The translations under genes and the position numbers were made by a program. Under the pieces are notes generated by a model that was not told the DNA's origin, ran no database searches, and saw nothing but the letters and a program-made list of their open reading frames with translations. A stretch of 64,000 nt of DNA from RFSX01 sp965230215 (GTDB lineage Bacteria; Bacteroidota; Bacteroidia; Chitinophagales; Saprospiraceae), in NCBI GenBank assembly GCA_965230215.1, contig CBDDKN010000002.1:62001-126000 (forward strand), written 5' to 3'. Positions 17,960 to 27,076 of the stretch are shown piece after piece. Positions within the stretch are counted from its first letter, which is position 1. Each line of letters begins with the position of its first letter.

Positions 17960-20095
17960 ATGAAGGAATTTAATAGGTATTTGGTTACAGCAGCTCTTCC
18001 CTATGCTAATGGGCCTCTTCATATTGGTCATCTTGCGGGAGCATACCTTTCAGGTGATATATATTCACGATTTCTAAGATTATATGGTAAGGAAGTAGTG
18101 TTTGTTTGTGGATCGGATGAGCATGGCGCTGCCATCACAATGAAGGCACTGAAGGAAAACAAATCTCCTCAGGAAATTGTGGACCACTATCATAATCTAT
18201 TTAAAGATACTTTCGAACGTGTTGGTGTCTCATTCGATTATTATGATAGAACTTCTTCAGCTGAACATCATGAAACTTCCCAGGAGTTTTTCAGAAATCT
18301 TTACAATAAAGGGGAGTTTATTGAAGAGGAATCGGAGCAATACTTCGATGAAAAAGCACAGCAATTTCTAGCAGACAGATATATAAAAGGCACATGCCCA
18401 AAATGCGGCCATAAGGATGCCTATGGTGATCAATGTGAAAACTGTGGTTCATCACTAAGTCCAACTGAGCTTATTGATCCAATCAGTACACTTTCTTCTA
18501 CCAAACCAGTACTGCGAAAAACATCACACTGGTACCTGCCATTGGATAAATATGAGACCTGGCTCAGTGATTGGATTAACTACGGAGAAGTTGACGGTTA
18601 CAAACTGCACTATCCTGAGGATTGGAAAAATCATGTTCTGGGTCAATGTAAGTCTTGGCTTGAAAACGGATTGAAACCCAGATCCATGACCAGAGATTTG
18701 GATTGGGGTGTTGATGTGCCGAAAGATATCCCCGGATCTGAAGGTAAAAAACTATATGTATGGTTGGATGCACCAATTGGTTATATATCCTCAACCAAGA
18801 AATGGGCTGCAGAAAATGATAGGGACTGGAAAGAATTCTGGCAAGATGATGAGACGGCCCTTGTACATTTCATAGGTAAGGACAACATTGTATTTCATTG
18901 CATCATATTCCCTGCTATTCTAAAAGCGCACGGCGATTATATCCTTCCGGTTAATGTGCCTGCTAATCAGTTCATGAATCTTGAAGGCGATAAAATATCC
19001 ACTTCCAGAAATTGGGCAGTATGGGTTCATGAATATATGGACAAATTCCCTGGTCATGCTGATGAGTTAAGGTACACCATGATTAAAAACATGCCTGAGC
19101 AGCGTGACAGCGAGTTCACATGGAAGGCCTATCAGGAAGCTACCAACAATGAATTGGTTAACAACCTGGCCAACTTTGTAAATCGTGTGGTTGTGCTGAC
19201 AAATAAATATTATGATGGCGTCGTACCTGAAATTGATGAAGATCTGGATATCGTTGGATTCGGCGAAGAAGATGAGATAAGTTACCACGATTCAGAAATC
19301 ATACGGCTGTTTGACAAACTTGATGAAATGTGTTCTGCGCTGAGGAAATATGATTTCAGAGCCGCTTTGTCACATCTGATGGAAATCAGCTCCCAGGGAA
19401 ATCAATTACTGCAGTTCAATCAACCATGGAAAACGATCAAGGAGGATCCTGAGAACGTCAAAGTGGTTATGAATCTGTTGGTTCAATATCTGTATGCATT
19501 GAGTATCGCCGTCAGACCATTCATGCCTTTTACATCAGACAAAATGCGCACTCTGCTCAATCTGCCTGCCATTCAAGAGGAAGGCGAATTACTTGATCTA
19601 TGTAACATGCTTGCGGAGGGTGACTGGCCGATCCAACCAGGACACAAGATTTCTGAACCTCAGCATTTGTTTTCAAGAATTGAGGACAGCGTGATCAATG
19701 AACAGATCGAAAAACTCATGTCTACAAAGTCTAATAATGAAGCTGAAAACCAGCAAGTACAAATGAAGGATACTATAAGCTATGATGATTTTGCAAAACT
19801 GGATTTGAGATCTGCAACAATTGTGGAAGCAAAAAAGGTGGAGAAAGCGGACAAGCTGCTAGAGCTGACTCTTGATTTGGGTTTTGAGAAACGCACTGTT
19901 GTTTCTGGCATAGCAGAACATTTCCAGAGCACGGATGTGGTAGGTCAGAAAGTAACATTATTGGCCAATCTTGCTCCCCGCAAAATAAGAGGTGTCCAAT
20001 CTCAAGGGATGATATTGATGGCCGAAAACGCGGATGGAAGTTTGAAGTTTGTCGAGCCTTCAAATGGTGCAGAAAACGGCGCATCAATAAGCTAG
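17960..20095 (+). CDS. metG: Methionyl-tRNA synthetase
   Basis: Charges tRNA(Met). The 711-residue protein contains the class I signature PLHIGHLAG near residue 20, a zinc knuckle CPKCG...CENCG (about 146-162), a KMSKS-type loop reading KISTS (345-349), the anticodon-binding helical domain, a low-complexity linker (about 590-607), and a C-terminal tRNA-binding OB domain (DLRSATIVEAKKVEKADKLLE...) of the EMAP/Trbp111 type, which drives dimerisation. KISTS/KMSTS variants are normal in this class. The start is clear. Confidence 0.97.
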   Translation: MKEFNRYLVTAALPYANGPLHIGHLAGAYLSGDIYSRFLRLYGKEVVFVCGSDEHGAAITMKALKENKSPQEIVDHYHNLFKDTFERVGVSFDYYDRTSSAEHHETSQEFFRNLYNKGEFIEEESEQYFDEKAQQFLADRYIKGTCPKCGHKDAYGDQCENCGSSLSPTELIDPISTLSSTKPVLRKTSHWYLPLDKYETWLSDWINYGEVDGYKLHYPEDWKNHVLGQCKSWLENGLKPRSMTRDLDWGVDVPKDIPGSEGKKLYVWLDAPIGYISSTKKWAAENDRDWKEFWQDDETALVHFIGKDNIVFHCIIFPAILKAHGDYILPVNVPANQFMNLEGDKISTSRNWAVWVHEYMDKFPGHADELRYTMIKNMPEQRDSEFTWKAYQEATNNELVNNLANFVNRVVVLTNKYYDGVVPEIDEDLDIVGFGEEDEISYHDSEIIRLFDKLDEMCSALRKYDFRAALSHLMEISSQGNQLLQFNQPWKTIKEDPENVKVVMNLLVQYLYALSIAVRPFMPFTSDKMRTLLNLPAIQEEGELLDLCNMLAEGDWPIQPGHKISEPQHLFSRIEDSVINEQIEKLMSTKSNNEAENQQVQMKDTISYDDFAKLDLRSATIVEAKKVEKADKLLELTLDLGFEKRTVVSGIAEHFQSTDVVGQKVTLLANLAPRKIRGVQSQGMILMAENADGSLKFVEPSNGAENGASIS

Positions 20096-20119
20096 TTTCC
20101 GAATATTATTATTGTCTGA

Positions 20120-20137
20120 TACAATTAATTAATTGTA
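20120..20137. repeat. 18-base perfect palindrome, possible operator
   Basis: TACAATTAATTAATTGTA is its own reverse complement and sits 23 bases before the ATG of the DUF4105 gene. It has no loop, so it suits a dimeric repressor better than an RNA hairpin; its A/T-richness leaves chance possible. Confidence 0.3.
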
Positions 20138-20159
20138 CTCCGGTTTGAATAATAACACA

Positions 20160-21332
20160 ATGAAGATTCAATTGAACACCAGAATCAACAACATAGTGAT
20201 CTTTGTTTTGGGGCTTTTGGCATTCCTTATGCCGATCAGCACAAGTGGACAATTGTCAGAGTCTGCTGAAATCTCACTTATAACATGCCGCCCCGGTGAT
20301 GAGATCTATAATACATTCGGACATACGGCTATCAGGGTAAAAGATCCTGCAAGGGACATCGACATCCTGTATAATTATGGCATGTTTAGTTTTAGCGAAC
20401 CAGGCTTTGTCATGAAGTTTCTACGGGGGAAACTACAGTATTGGTTGGGTGTTGAGCGCTATCTTGATTTCTCAAATAACTACAGCACACAAAAGAGATC
20501 TGTCATCGAACAGAGGCTGGAACTCAGTGCCAATCAGAAACAAGTCCTGATAAGCGCTTTATCAAAAAATATGAAGCCCGAAAATCGTAAATATCTCTAT
20601 GATTTCTTCTTTGACAATTGCTCTACGAGACCCAGAGATATTTTTGCTGATCAACTGGCGCTAAATCTTGAAAACGTCCCTTCAGAAAAGACCTTCAGAG
20701 AATTACTTGATGAATATCTTAATGCCAAACCATGGCTCGACTTCGGTATCGACTTGGTTGTCGGCAGCATTGCTGACAGAAAAGCGAGTCCAGAAGATCA
20801 GATGTTTCTCCCGGAGTATCTTATGTACAACATGGATGCCGCCACATTGAAAGGCAAATCGCTGGTATATGAGAAACGCATGCTTGTAGATTATGAAAAA
20901 GAGGCTGAACAAAGAAATAAAAAGGCTTTCCCATTTCCTGTCTTGATTGCAGGTCTTTTGTTTTTGCTTGAACTATTGCTTTTTACAGGAATTATCAAGT
21001 TATCCGTTAATATGCTCGAATGTATTGATAAGCTTACTTTCTTATTATTTGCAATAGGGGGGTTCTTGATCTTATTCATGTGGTTTGGAACTGATCATAT
21101 CCCTACCAAAATGAATATGAATATACTTTGGCTGAATCCTTTATTCCTCTTTCCAGTTTTCAGCAAGTCAGGCCGGAAGATCAATATCTTAATATTGAGC
21201 TTGCTTGTATTGCTTGTTTTACAACAAGCCTTTTTCCAGTATATTCATCCAGCTTCCAATTTGTTGGTATTGTTTATCTTTCTGAAACTCCTTAGGAATA
21301 CTGACAAAATTCCATTCCGTAAAACAGCTTAA
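20160..21332 (+). CDS. DUF4105 envelope protein with C-terminal membrane helices
   Basis: A 390-residue protein from the ATG at 20160 (a longer TTG start at 20133 would precede the signal peptide). Residues about 12-30 form a signal sequence. The DUF4105 domain follows (TCRPGDEIYNTFGHTAIRV, YNYGMFSFSEPGFVMKFLRGKLQYWLG, FDNCSTRPRDIF), then four hydrophobic helices from about residue 260 to the end. The conserved H and C in these blocks resemble NlpC-like cysteine hydrolase centres, but the activity is unproven. Co-oriented with metG and lon. Confidence 0.85.
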   Translation: MKIQLNTRINNIVIFVLGLLAFLMPISTSGQLSESAEISLITCRPGDEIYNTFGHTAIRVKDPARDIDILYNYGMFSFSEPGFVMKFLRGKLQYWLGVERYLDFSNNYSTQKRSVIEQRLELSANQKQVLISALSKNMKPENRKYLYDFFFDNCSTRPRDIFADQLALNLENVPSEKTFRELLDEYLNAKPWLDFGIDLVVGSIADRKASPEDQMFLPEYLMYNMDAATLKGKSLVYEKRMLVDYEKEAEQRNKKAFPFPVLIAGLLFLLELLLFTGIIKLSVNMLECIDKLTFLLFAIGGFLILFMWFGTDHIPTKMNMNILWLNPLFLFPVFSKSGRKINILILSLLVLLVLQQAFFQYIHPASNLLVLFIFLKLLRNTDKIPFRKTA

Positions 21333-21438
21333 CTGCCTTTTTGTCTTGTTGCTCTTGATAAATTGCTCTAATTGTCAGGGATGAAGGACCAAAAATCACT
21401 TGGTACAAGTATTGAAGATGAATTCCATATAAGAGAAT

Positions 21439-23865
21439 ATGATGTTTAAAGATTATGTGATACCCCAGAATACAATTACCGAGACCGAAGATACAGAGGT
21501 AATCCCTATATATTCCGTTTCTGAAGATGAAGACGATCAGAAGATGAAGGATGACATACCTTCATCAATGCCTGCGCTTGCATTAAAGAACACTGTTCTT
21601 TTTCCTGGTATCGTGATTCCGATTACCGTAGGCCGATCCAGATCTGTCAAAGCTGTTAAGTCAGCATTTGATACCAATAAATTGATTGCTGTCTTTTCTC
21701 AGAAAGATATCAAAACGGAAGATCCCAAAGAACTTGATCTTTTCAGAGTGGGTGTGGTGGCGAGAATAATTAAGATTCTCAAAATGCCGGACGGCAGTAC
21801 GACGGCCATTCTTCAAGGCAGACAACGATGTGAATTGGTTTCGTTAACTCAAGAAGATCCATATCTCGAGGCCGAGATAAGCCAGCTTCCCATGAATCAA
21901 AATGATTCAATTGAGTTTAAAGCCAAGATCTCTTCTATCAAGGATATGTCAAGAAAGATCATTGATATGTCTCCGCATATACCCGCTGAGGCTGCTATCA
22001 TGCTTAACAATATCAATAACGATGGTTTTCTTTTGAACTTTATAGCTTCAAACCTCAATGTGTCCGTCAAGGAAAAACAAGAGATTCTGGAGATTAGAGA
22101 TATAGATCAGAAGGCATCTACCATATTCAAGAAGGTGGACGCTGAGCTTCAGATGGTAGAAGTCAAGGGGCAGATTGAATCCAAGGTTCGTGGAGATATT
22201 GAAAAGCAACAAAGGGACTATTTTCTGAACCAACAGTTGAAAATCATCCAGGATGAACTCGGGCAAAACCCTCAAACCGAGCAGTTGCAGGAATTGGAGC
22301 AGCGCGCAAAAGAAATGAAGTGGCCTGAATATGCTGCCAAACATTTCGAAAAGCAAATTGCACGAATTAAAAGGACCAACCCACAATTACCAGATTACTC
22401 GGTGAATCTTAACTATTTGGAGTTGATGCTGGATTTACCATGGGATACTTATACAGAAGATAATTTTGATTTACAAGCCGTAAAAAAAGTCCTGGATGCA
22501 GATCATCATGGACTTGAAGATGTCAAGGAAAGGATATTGGAACATTTGGCTGTTCTCAAACTTAAGGGTGATATGAAAGCCCCGATTTTGCTTCTTGTGG
22601 GCCCTCCTGGGGTTGGTAAAACCTCTTTGGGCAAATCAATTGCGACAGCGCTTGACAGAAACTTTGTACGTATGTCACTGGGTGGTCTTCATGATGAAAG
22701 TGAAATCCGTGGACATAGAAAAACTTATATAGGAGCTATGCCAGGCAGGATACTGCAGTCTGTCAAAAAATGTAAATCGTCGAATCCCGTTTTCATCCTT
22801 GATGAAATAGATAAGATCGGAAATAATTTCAGAGGAGACCCTTCGAGCGCCCTTCTGGAAGTATTGGATCCTGAACAGAATTCTACATTCTATGACAATT
22901 ATCTGGAGTTGGATTATGATTTGTCCAAGGTTCTGTTTATCGCAACGGCCAACAGTCTTAATACAGTTCAGCCCGCATTGCTTGACAGAATGGAGGTGAT
23001 CAACATCAGTGGTTATTCAACGGAGGAAAAGGTAGAAATCGCTAAGAAGCATCTTGTTCCTAAGCAACTGAAAGCGCATGGACTTAAAGCTAGTGACGTC
23101 AGACTGAATAAGAAGGTCATTGCAAAAGTCATCAGAGAATACACGCGGGAGTCCGGAGTAAGAAATCTGGATCGTGAGATCGCATCGATTATGAGAAACA
23201 TCGCCAAGAAAAAAGCGATGAATGAAAAATATGATGTCTCGATATCTGAATCGGAGATAGAAAATATTCTGGGGCCTTATAAATTTCCACCAGATAGTCA
23301 TGCACAGATCACAAGCCCAGGCGTAGCTATTGGTTTGGCATGGACGCGGGTTGGAGGTGATATTCTTTATATTGAATCCAGCCTTAGCAAAGGCAAAGGC
23401 AAGCTGACGCTGACAGGAAACCTTGGTGATGTAATGAAAGAATCGGCGACTACAGCTTTGAGTTTTATAAAGGCCAATAGCAGTTTGCTGAATATCGACA
23501 ATAAAATATTTGCTGAGAATGACATTCATATTCACGTTCCTCAAGGTGCGATCCCCAAGGATGGACCAAGCGCTGGAATTACCATGATGTCTGCACTTGT
23601 GTCTGCCTTTACAGGTAAGAAGATCAAAAACCGAATAGCCATGTCTGGAGAGATTACGCTAAGGGGTAAGGTCTTGCCAGTGGGTGGTATAAAGGAAAAA
23701 GTACTCGCTGCCAAGAGATCTGGTATGAAAACCATCATCTTGAGTAAACACAATCAAAAAGATGTTGGAAAGATTCAGGCCGAATATATCAAGGATATGA
23801 ATTTTATCTATGTTGAGAATATGCACGAGGTGCTGGAGCACGCATTGGGTATAACACTTAACTAG
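21439..23865 (+). CDS. lon: Lon ATP-dependent protease
   Basis: Cytosolic ATP-dependent serine protease for misfolded and regulatory proteins. The 808-residue protein has a Lon N-terminal substrate domain (about 45-240), a coiled middle, an AAA+ module with Walker A GPPGVGKTS and Walker B FILDEIDK, and a protease domain with catalytic Ser711 (PKDGPSAG) and Lys754 (GGIKEKVLAAK). Length and order are standard. Two adjacent ATGs start the frame. No inverted-repeat heat-shock element was recognised upstream. Confidence 0.97.
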   Translation: MMFKDYVIPQNTITETEDTEVIPIYSVSEDEDDQKMKDDIPSSMPALALKNTVLFPGIVIPITVGRSRSVKAVKSAFDTNKLIAVFSQKDIKTEDPKELDLFRVGVVARIIKILKMPDGSTTAILQGRQRCELVSLTQEDPYLEAEISQLPMNQNDSIEFKAKISSIKDMSRKIIDMSPHIPAEAAIMLNNINNDGFLLNFIASNLNVSVKEKQEILEIRDIDQKASTIFKKVDAELQMVEVKGQIESKVRGDIEKQQRDYFLNQQLKIIQDELGQNPQTEQLQELEQRAKEMKWPEYAAKHFEKQIARIKRTNPQLPDYSVNLNYLELMLDLPWDTYTEDNFDLQAVKKVLDADHHGLEDVKERILEHLAVLKLKGDMKAPILLLVGPPGVGKTSLGKSIATALDRNFVRMSLGGLHDESEIRGHRKTYIGAMPGRILQSVKKCKSSNPVFILDEIDKIGNNFRGDPSSALLEVLDPEQNSTFYDNYLELDYDLSKVLFIATANSLNTVQPALLDRMEVINISGYSTEEKVEIAKKHLVPKQLKAHGLKASDVRLNKKVIAKVIREYTRESGVRNLDREIASIMRNIAKKKAMNEKYDVSISESEIENILGPYKFPPDSHAQITSPGVAIGLAWTRVGGDILYIESSLSKGKGKLTLTGNLGDVMKESATTALSFIKANSSLLNIDNKIFAENDIHIHVPQGAIPKDGPSAGITMMSALVSAFTGKKIKNRIAMSGEITLRGKVLPVGGIKEKVLAAKRSGMKTIILSKHNQKDVGKIQAEYIKDMNFIYVENMHEVLEHALGITLN

Positions 23866-23989
23866 ACTTCTCAACCACTTGGCACATTTCTGCGTTAAAT
23901 TGTAGTTAAATGCGGTTATTAAACACTATCTGCCTTATTTTCGGACTAATATTAATGTATTAGAGATTATTGAATCTACAATTATAACT

Positions 23990-24655
23990 ATGCAGCTGAA
24001 ACTGAACTGGATTTTCGTATTGTTATTGGCATCTGCCAGCATTATCAATGCTCAGGATGAGCAAAATAGAGTGATCCAGTTTTCAGGCGTGGTTGTTACA
24101 GTTGATGAATTTGGAGAAATGGTACCCCTACCCTATACTACCATTGCAATATCAGGAACCAACAGAGGTACTTATGCCGAAATTGACGGATTTTTCTCCA
24201 TCGCTGCTGAAATAGGTGACACCATCGTATTCAGTAGAATTGGTTACGAAACAATTAAGCACGGCGTACCTGATACATTAAACACCAATTTCTATTCCTG
24301 GTATCAGATTATGTCGAAGGATAATGTATTATTGCCGGAGGCAGTCATCTATCCTTGGCCAAGCAGGGAGCACTATAAAATCGAATTCCTGGCAATGGAT
24401 GTGTCGAATGAGCTCAGACAAAGAGCCAAAGAAAATCTGGCCAAGGAAATCCTGGCCAGGATGCAAATGGCAGTCCCTGCAGATGGTGGAGAGGCTTATT
24501 CACTCGAAATGGCCAATCAGTTTCAGGAGTTTAAATATTCGGGACAGTACAAACCCCAGAATATTTTCAATATAGCTTCCTGGGCGCAGTTTGTGAAAGC
24601 CTGGAAAAGGGGAGATTTCAAGAAAAAGAAAAAAAATGAAACAAACTCCAACTGA
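23990..24655 (+). CDS. Secreted CarboxypepD_reg-like domain protein
   Basis: A 221-residue protein with a signal peptide (residues 1-21, ending INAQ) followed by a beta-sandwich CarboxypepD_reg-like domain (FSGVVVTVDEFGEMVPLPYTTIAI, GTYAEIDGFFSIAAEIGDTIVFSRIGY) and a Lys-rich tail. This domain is common at the N-terminus of TonB-dependent receptors but also stands alone in Bacteroidota secreted proteins. No enzymatic residues. The gene sits in a series of small exported proteins between lon and bcp. Confidence 0.82.
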   Translation: MQLKLNWIFVLLLASASIINAQDEQNRVIQFSGVVVTVDEFGEMVPLPYTTIAISGTNRGTYAEIDGFFSIAAEIGDTIVFSRIGYETIKHGVPDTLNTNFYSWYQIMSKDNVLLPEAVIYPWPSREHYKIEFLAMDVSNELRQRAKENLAKEILARMQMAVPADGGEAYSLEMANQFQEFKYSGQYKPQNIFNIASWAQFVKAWKRGDFKKKKKNETNSN

Positions 24656-24737
24656 TCTTACACTCCAAGAGCCGATACAAAGAATAACAACAAATGCAAA
24701 AATGCATCGTTAATTGCATTAAGAAAATTTATTGAAG

Positions 24738-25421
24738 ATGAACAGACTACCAAAGTTCGTAATGGTATTATCCGCATTTTTTATTGTAGCTCTTGTCAGC
24801 TCTTGCAATAATTCAGGTGGCGATACTGCCGATAACACAGAAAGCACAGCACAGCAAACCAATGACCAAAAACGCAATCACCCCGCCAGGTCTGTTGAAG
24901 AGGGTCTACCTGTTAAAATTGAAGCCATGGGCGGACCTGCCAAAGATCAAATCAGGCAACAGGAAATTGCAGCTGACAGGGAATTAAGAGCCAAACATCT
25001 GGATACCGGGGGCTTAAAATGGACCACTTTTGATAGACTTGCAAGAGAAAACAATGCAGGTGATGGTAAGAAGTACCTGGTAGATGTATACACTGAATGG
25101 TGTGGCTGGTGTAAGGTAATGGATAAGAAGACCTTCACAGACCCTGAAATACAGGAATACCTCAGAGAAAATTTTCACATCGTCAAATTTGATGCTGAAC
25201 AGCGCGAATCAGTGCCTTTTAAAGGTCAACAATATGATTGGGTAAGCGGAGGAAGAAGAGGAATTAACAAGTTGGCACTTGAGCTTTTAGGAAATAGAAT
25301 GTCTTATCCAACGCTGGTATATCTGGATGAAAATATGAATAAGATTACTGCTTCACCAGGCTATAAAACACCAGAACAGTTGATAGAAGAGCTCAAAGCG
25401 ATATCTCAAATGAAATCATAA
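24738..25421 (+). CDS. Thioredoxin-fold lipoprotein (CGWC)
   Basis: A paralog of the protein at 7843-8370. It is 227 residues from the ATG at 24738, with lipobox VSSC (Cys23) instead of a cleavable signal, a long polar linker (about 24-90) and the redox motif WCGWC with Cys122/Cys125. Shared blocks include VDVYTxWCGWCKxMDK, GGRRG and the SPGYK block near the end. Likely tethered to the membrane and working on periplasmic disulphides. The linker suggests it reaches away from the membrane. Confidence 0.88.
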   Translation: MNRLPKFVMVLSAFFIVALVSSCNNSGGDTADNTESTAQQTNDQKRNHPARSVEEGLPVKIEAMGGPAKDQIRQQEIAADRELRAKHLDTGGLKWTTFDRLARENNAGDGKKYLVDVYTEWCGWCKVMDKKTFTDPEIQEYLRENFHIVKFDAEQRESVPFKGQQYDWVSGGRRGINKLALELLGNRMSYPTLVYLDENMNKITASPGYKTPEQLIEELKAISQMKS

Positions 25422-25502
25422 GCAACATTTTGCGTAATTATGGTGTCATAATTATGATATCTTTTGCGATAAGCGAAGATTTATAACTGATTTTTTTATG
25501 AC

Positions 25503-25524
25503 ATTGCCTTATATTGTAGGCAAT
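25503..25524 (+). repeat. Inverted repeat just upstream of the gene at 25539
   Basis: ATTGCCT (25503-25509) and AGGCAAT (25518-25524) are perfect seven-base arms around an eight-base loop, ending 14 bases before the ATG. It could be an operator, or an RNA hairpin limiting initiation. No T-run follows, so it is not a terminator. Confidence 0.3.
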
Positions 25525-25538
25525 TTAAACCAAGATAC

Positions 25539-26099
25539 ATGCGAATATTATATAGCCTTATTGTTTTGATGTTTATGTCTGTAGCGGTTATCGGACAGAA
25601 TTCTGATGCTATTTTCATTACAGATGCGGAGATTTCATGGTTGGATAAAGAGGTAAACACCTTGAAGGCAGCGCTTAGCGAAATGCAGGAAGCCATTACA
25701 ACTGAAGATAACGGAATCATTGCTTCAAAAAGAACAGCTCTAATCAAATCTGTCAACAGGATGTCTACCAACAGCAATATCATGCGTCAAAAGATTGAGA
25801 CTGATATGAATCCGCAGACTAAGAGAGCAAATCAGGGGATGGATAATCCACCCAACTACGAGTACAATAAGAAAAAGGCCATAGAAGGTTTTCAAGAGAT
25901 AAAACTGACGGCTACAAACTGGAATACATTTGCAGATAATGCGAATCAGCTTAAAGTTCTCAAAGACAAGATTTCAGAAAATAAATATTATTTCAATCCA
26001 AAATATGCTGAGTCCTCTGAAAATATTGAGATGATCTCTCAAATGATTGCACTTGCAGAAGTAAGCAATTCAATCATCCAGAGGAGCCAGGTAGAATAA
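25539..26099 (+). CDS. Secreted protein of unknown function
   Basis: A 186-residue protein that I do not recognise. Residues 1-19 are a signal peptide (ending VIGQ); the rest is predicted helical and polar, with regularly spaced Leu/Ile/Met (EISWLDKEVNTLKAALSEMQEAI; LVEVSN-like C-terminus), compatible with a periplasmic helical bundle. No cysteine pair, lipobox or catalytic motif. A hairpin lies just upstream; the DUF3127 gene follows at nine bases. Confidence 0.75.
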   Translation: MRILYSLIVLMFMSVAVIGQNSDAIFITDAEISWLDKEVNTLKAALSEMQEAITTEDNGIIASKRTALIKSVNRMSTNSNIMRQKIETDMNPQTKRANQGMDNPPNYEYNKKKAIEGFQEIKLTATNWNTFADNANQLKVLKDKISENKYYFNPKYAESSENIEMISQMIALAEVSNSIIQRSQVE

Positions 26100-26108
26100 G
26101 CGCTTTAT

Positions 26109-26504
26109 ATGGCATTTGAGACCGAGGGAATACTTTACAAAGTATTTGAGACCGAGAGTAAAACAGCAACATTTCAAGCAAGAGAATTTGTAATCAAACA
26201 AGAGGGTGACTACCCTCAGGTGATCAAGTTTCAACTTACGCAAGATAGATGTGATCTGATTCAAAACTTTGAAGAAGGTCAAAAAATAAAAGTCCATTTC
26301 GACTTGAGAGGTCGTGAATGGAACGATAAATTCTTCACCAATTTGAACGCATGGCGGATTGAAGCAGCTACTGCTGAAGAGCCTGCTTCACAGAATGCAG
26401 ATGCATCGGGAGAGGCTTTCAGTCCTCTGGATGAATCATTTGAGCTGGCGGACAATGAAGAGGGAAACATGTCAGCTGAAGACTTTGGTGATCTTCCTTT
26501 TTAA
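26109..26504 (+). CDS. DUF3127 (OB-fold-like) protein
   Basis: A 131-residue cytosolic protein of the Bacteroidota family DUF3127. The N-terminal part (EGILYKVFETESKTATFQAREFVIK, FEEGQKIKVHFDLRGREWNDKFFTNLNAWRIE) has the single-strand-DNA-binding-like OB pattern, and an acidic tail (about 95-131) ends in DFGDLPF, like the acidic tip of SSB proteins that recruits partners. A nucleic-acid-binding role is inferred, not shown. Confidence 0.85.
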   Translation: MAFETEGILYKVFETESKTATFQAREFVIKQEGDYPQVIKFQLTQDRCDLIQNFEEGQKIKVHFDLRGREWNDKFFTNLNAWRIEAATAEEPASQNADASGEAFSPLDESFELADNEEGNMSAEDFGDLPF

Positions 26505-27075
26505 GTTCAATTACGTAAGTATACTTCGACCAGGCATATTGTCTTGTCTCCTATTTCTGTCTGTACCATCATGGGCACAGAGCAGTTTCTATGCTGTGGG
26601 CAGTGTGTATGATGATAGCCTTCATGAATGGTTTATTGACGCAGCCAATGCCAATGATAGCATTGTCGAATCGAATATCAGACTTAAATGGCCCCTCCGG
26701 AATGATATCAACGAATGGGTAATCGATTTTGGGGACAAATACTATTCGGTCAAGATGCGATGGCAGTCCTTCCCTATTCAATGGGAAATTAACGGCGGTG
26801 AAAATGTCGTTACGATGCGTCAAAAATGGCGCGGTGATCCCAATGTATGGATCATCAATTATGGAGATTATAATGTGAGTTGGCAAACATTATATCCCAA
26901 TATGTTTCAGGATTGGTTCTTTGAATTTGATGAAAATACCTTTTTTGAAATGTGGATGCGGTACGAAGGAGATGTACGGGATTGGGATATAAACGATAAA
27001 GCTGCGAACATACCTGATGAGGTAAAAATCGCAGCTATCTTTACTACAGTCTATCTAACTATTCCTAAAAATTAA
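26455..27075 (+). CDS. Secreted WxI-repeat protein, unknown function; start uncertain
   Basis: I do not recognise the family. The mature part is a run of about six units of 21-29 residues, each opening with a W-x-I/F-(D/N/E) strand (HEWFID, NEWVID, IQWEIN, NVWIIN, QDWFFE, RDWDIN), rich in Trp, Asp and aromatic residues: a repeated beta-hairpin, possibly a propeller or carbohydrate-binding surface. A signal-like stretch (ILSCLLFLSVPSWAQ) precedes it. The start is unclear: the nearest in-frame ATG is 26455, inside the DUF3127 gene (50-base overlap); a TTG at 26539 would leave no basic n-region. Convergent with bcp, one base apart. Confidence 0.62.
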   Translation: MKRETCQLKTLVIFLFKFNYVSILRPGILSCLLFLSVPSWAQSSFYAVGSVYDDSLHEWFIDAANANDSIVESNIRLKWPLRNDINEWVIDFGDKYYSVKMRWQSFPIQWEINGGENVVTMRQKWRGDPNVWIINYGDYNVSWQTLYPNMFQDWFFEFDENTFFEMWMRYEGDVRDWDINDKAANIPDEVKIAAIFTTVYLTIPKN

Positions 27076-27076
27076 C

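Noticed and set aside
21381..21449. 22-codon frame (MKDQKSLG...) overlapping the start of lon, as a possible leader peptide
   Set aside because: Out of frame with lon, no regulatory hairpin or codon run, no typical peptide pattern. Could be chance in this composition.
26109..27075. Frameshifted single gene covering DUF3127 and the WxI-repeat protein
   Set aside because: The DUF3127 protein has a natural acidic C-terminal tip ending DFGDLPF and a stop, and the second protein has its own signal-like stretch; they are two genes.
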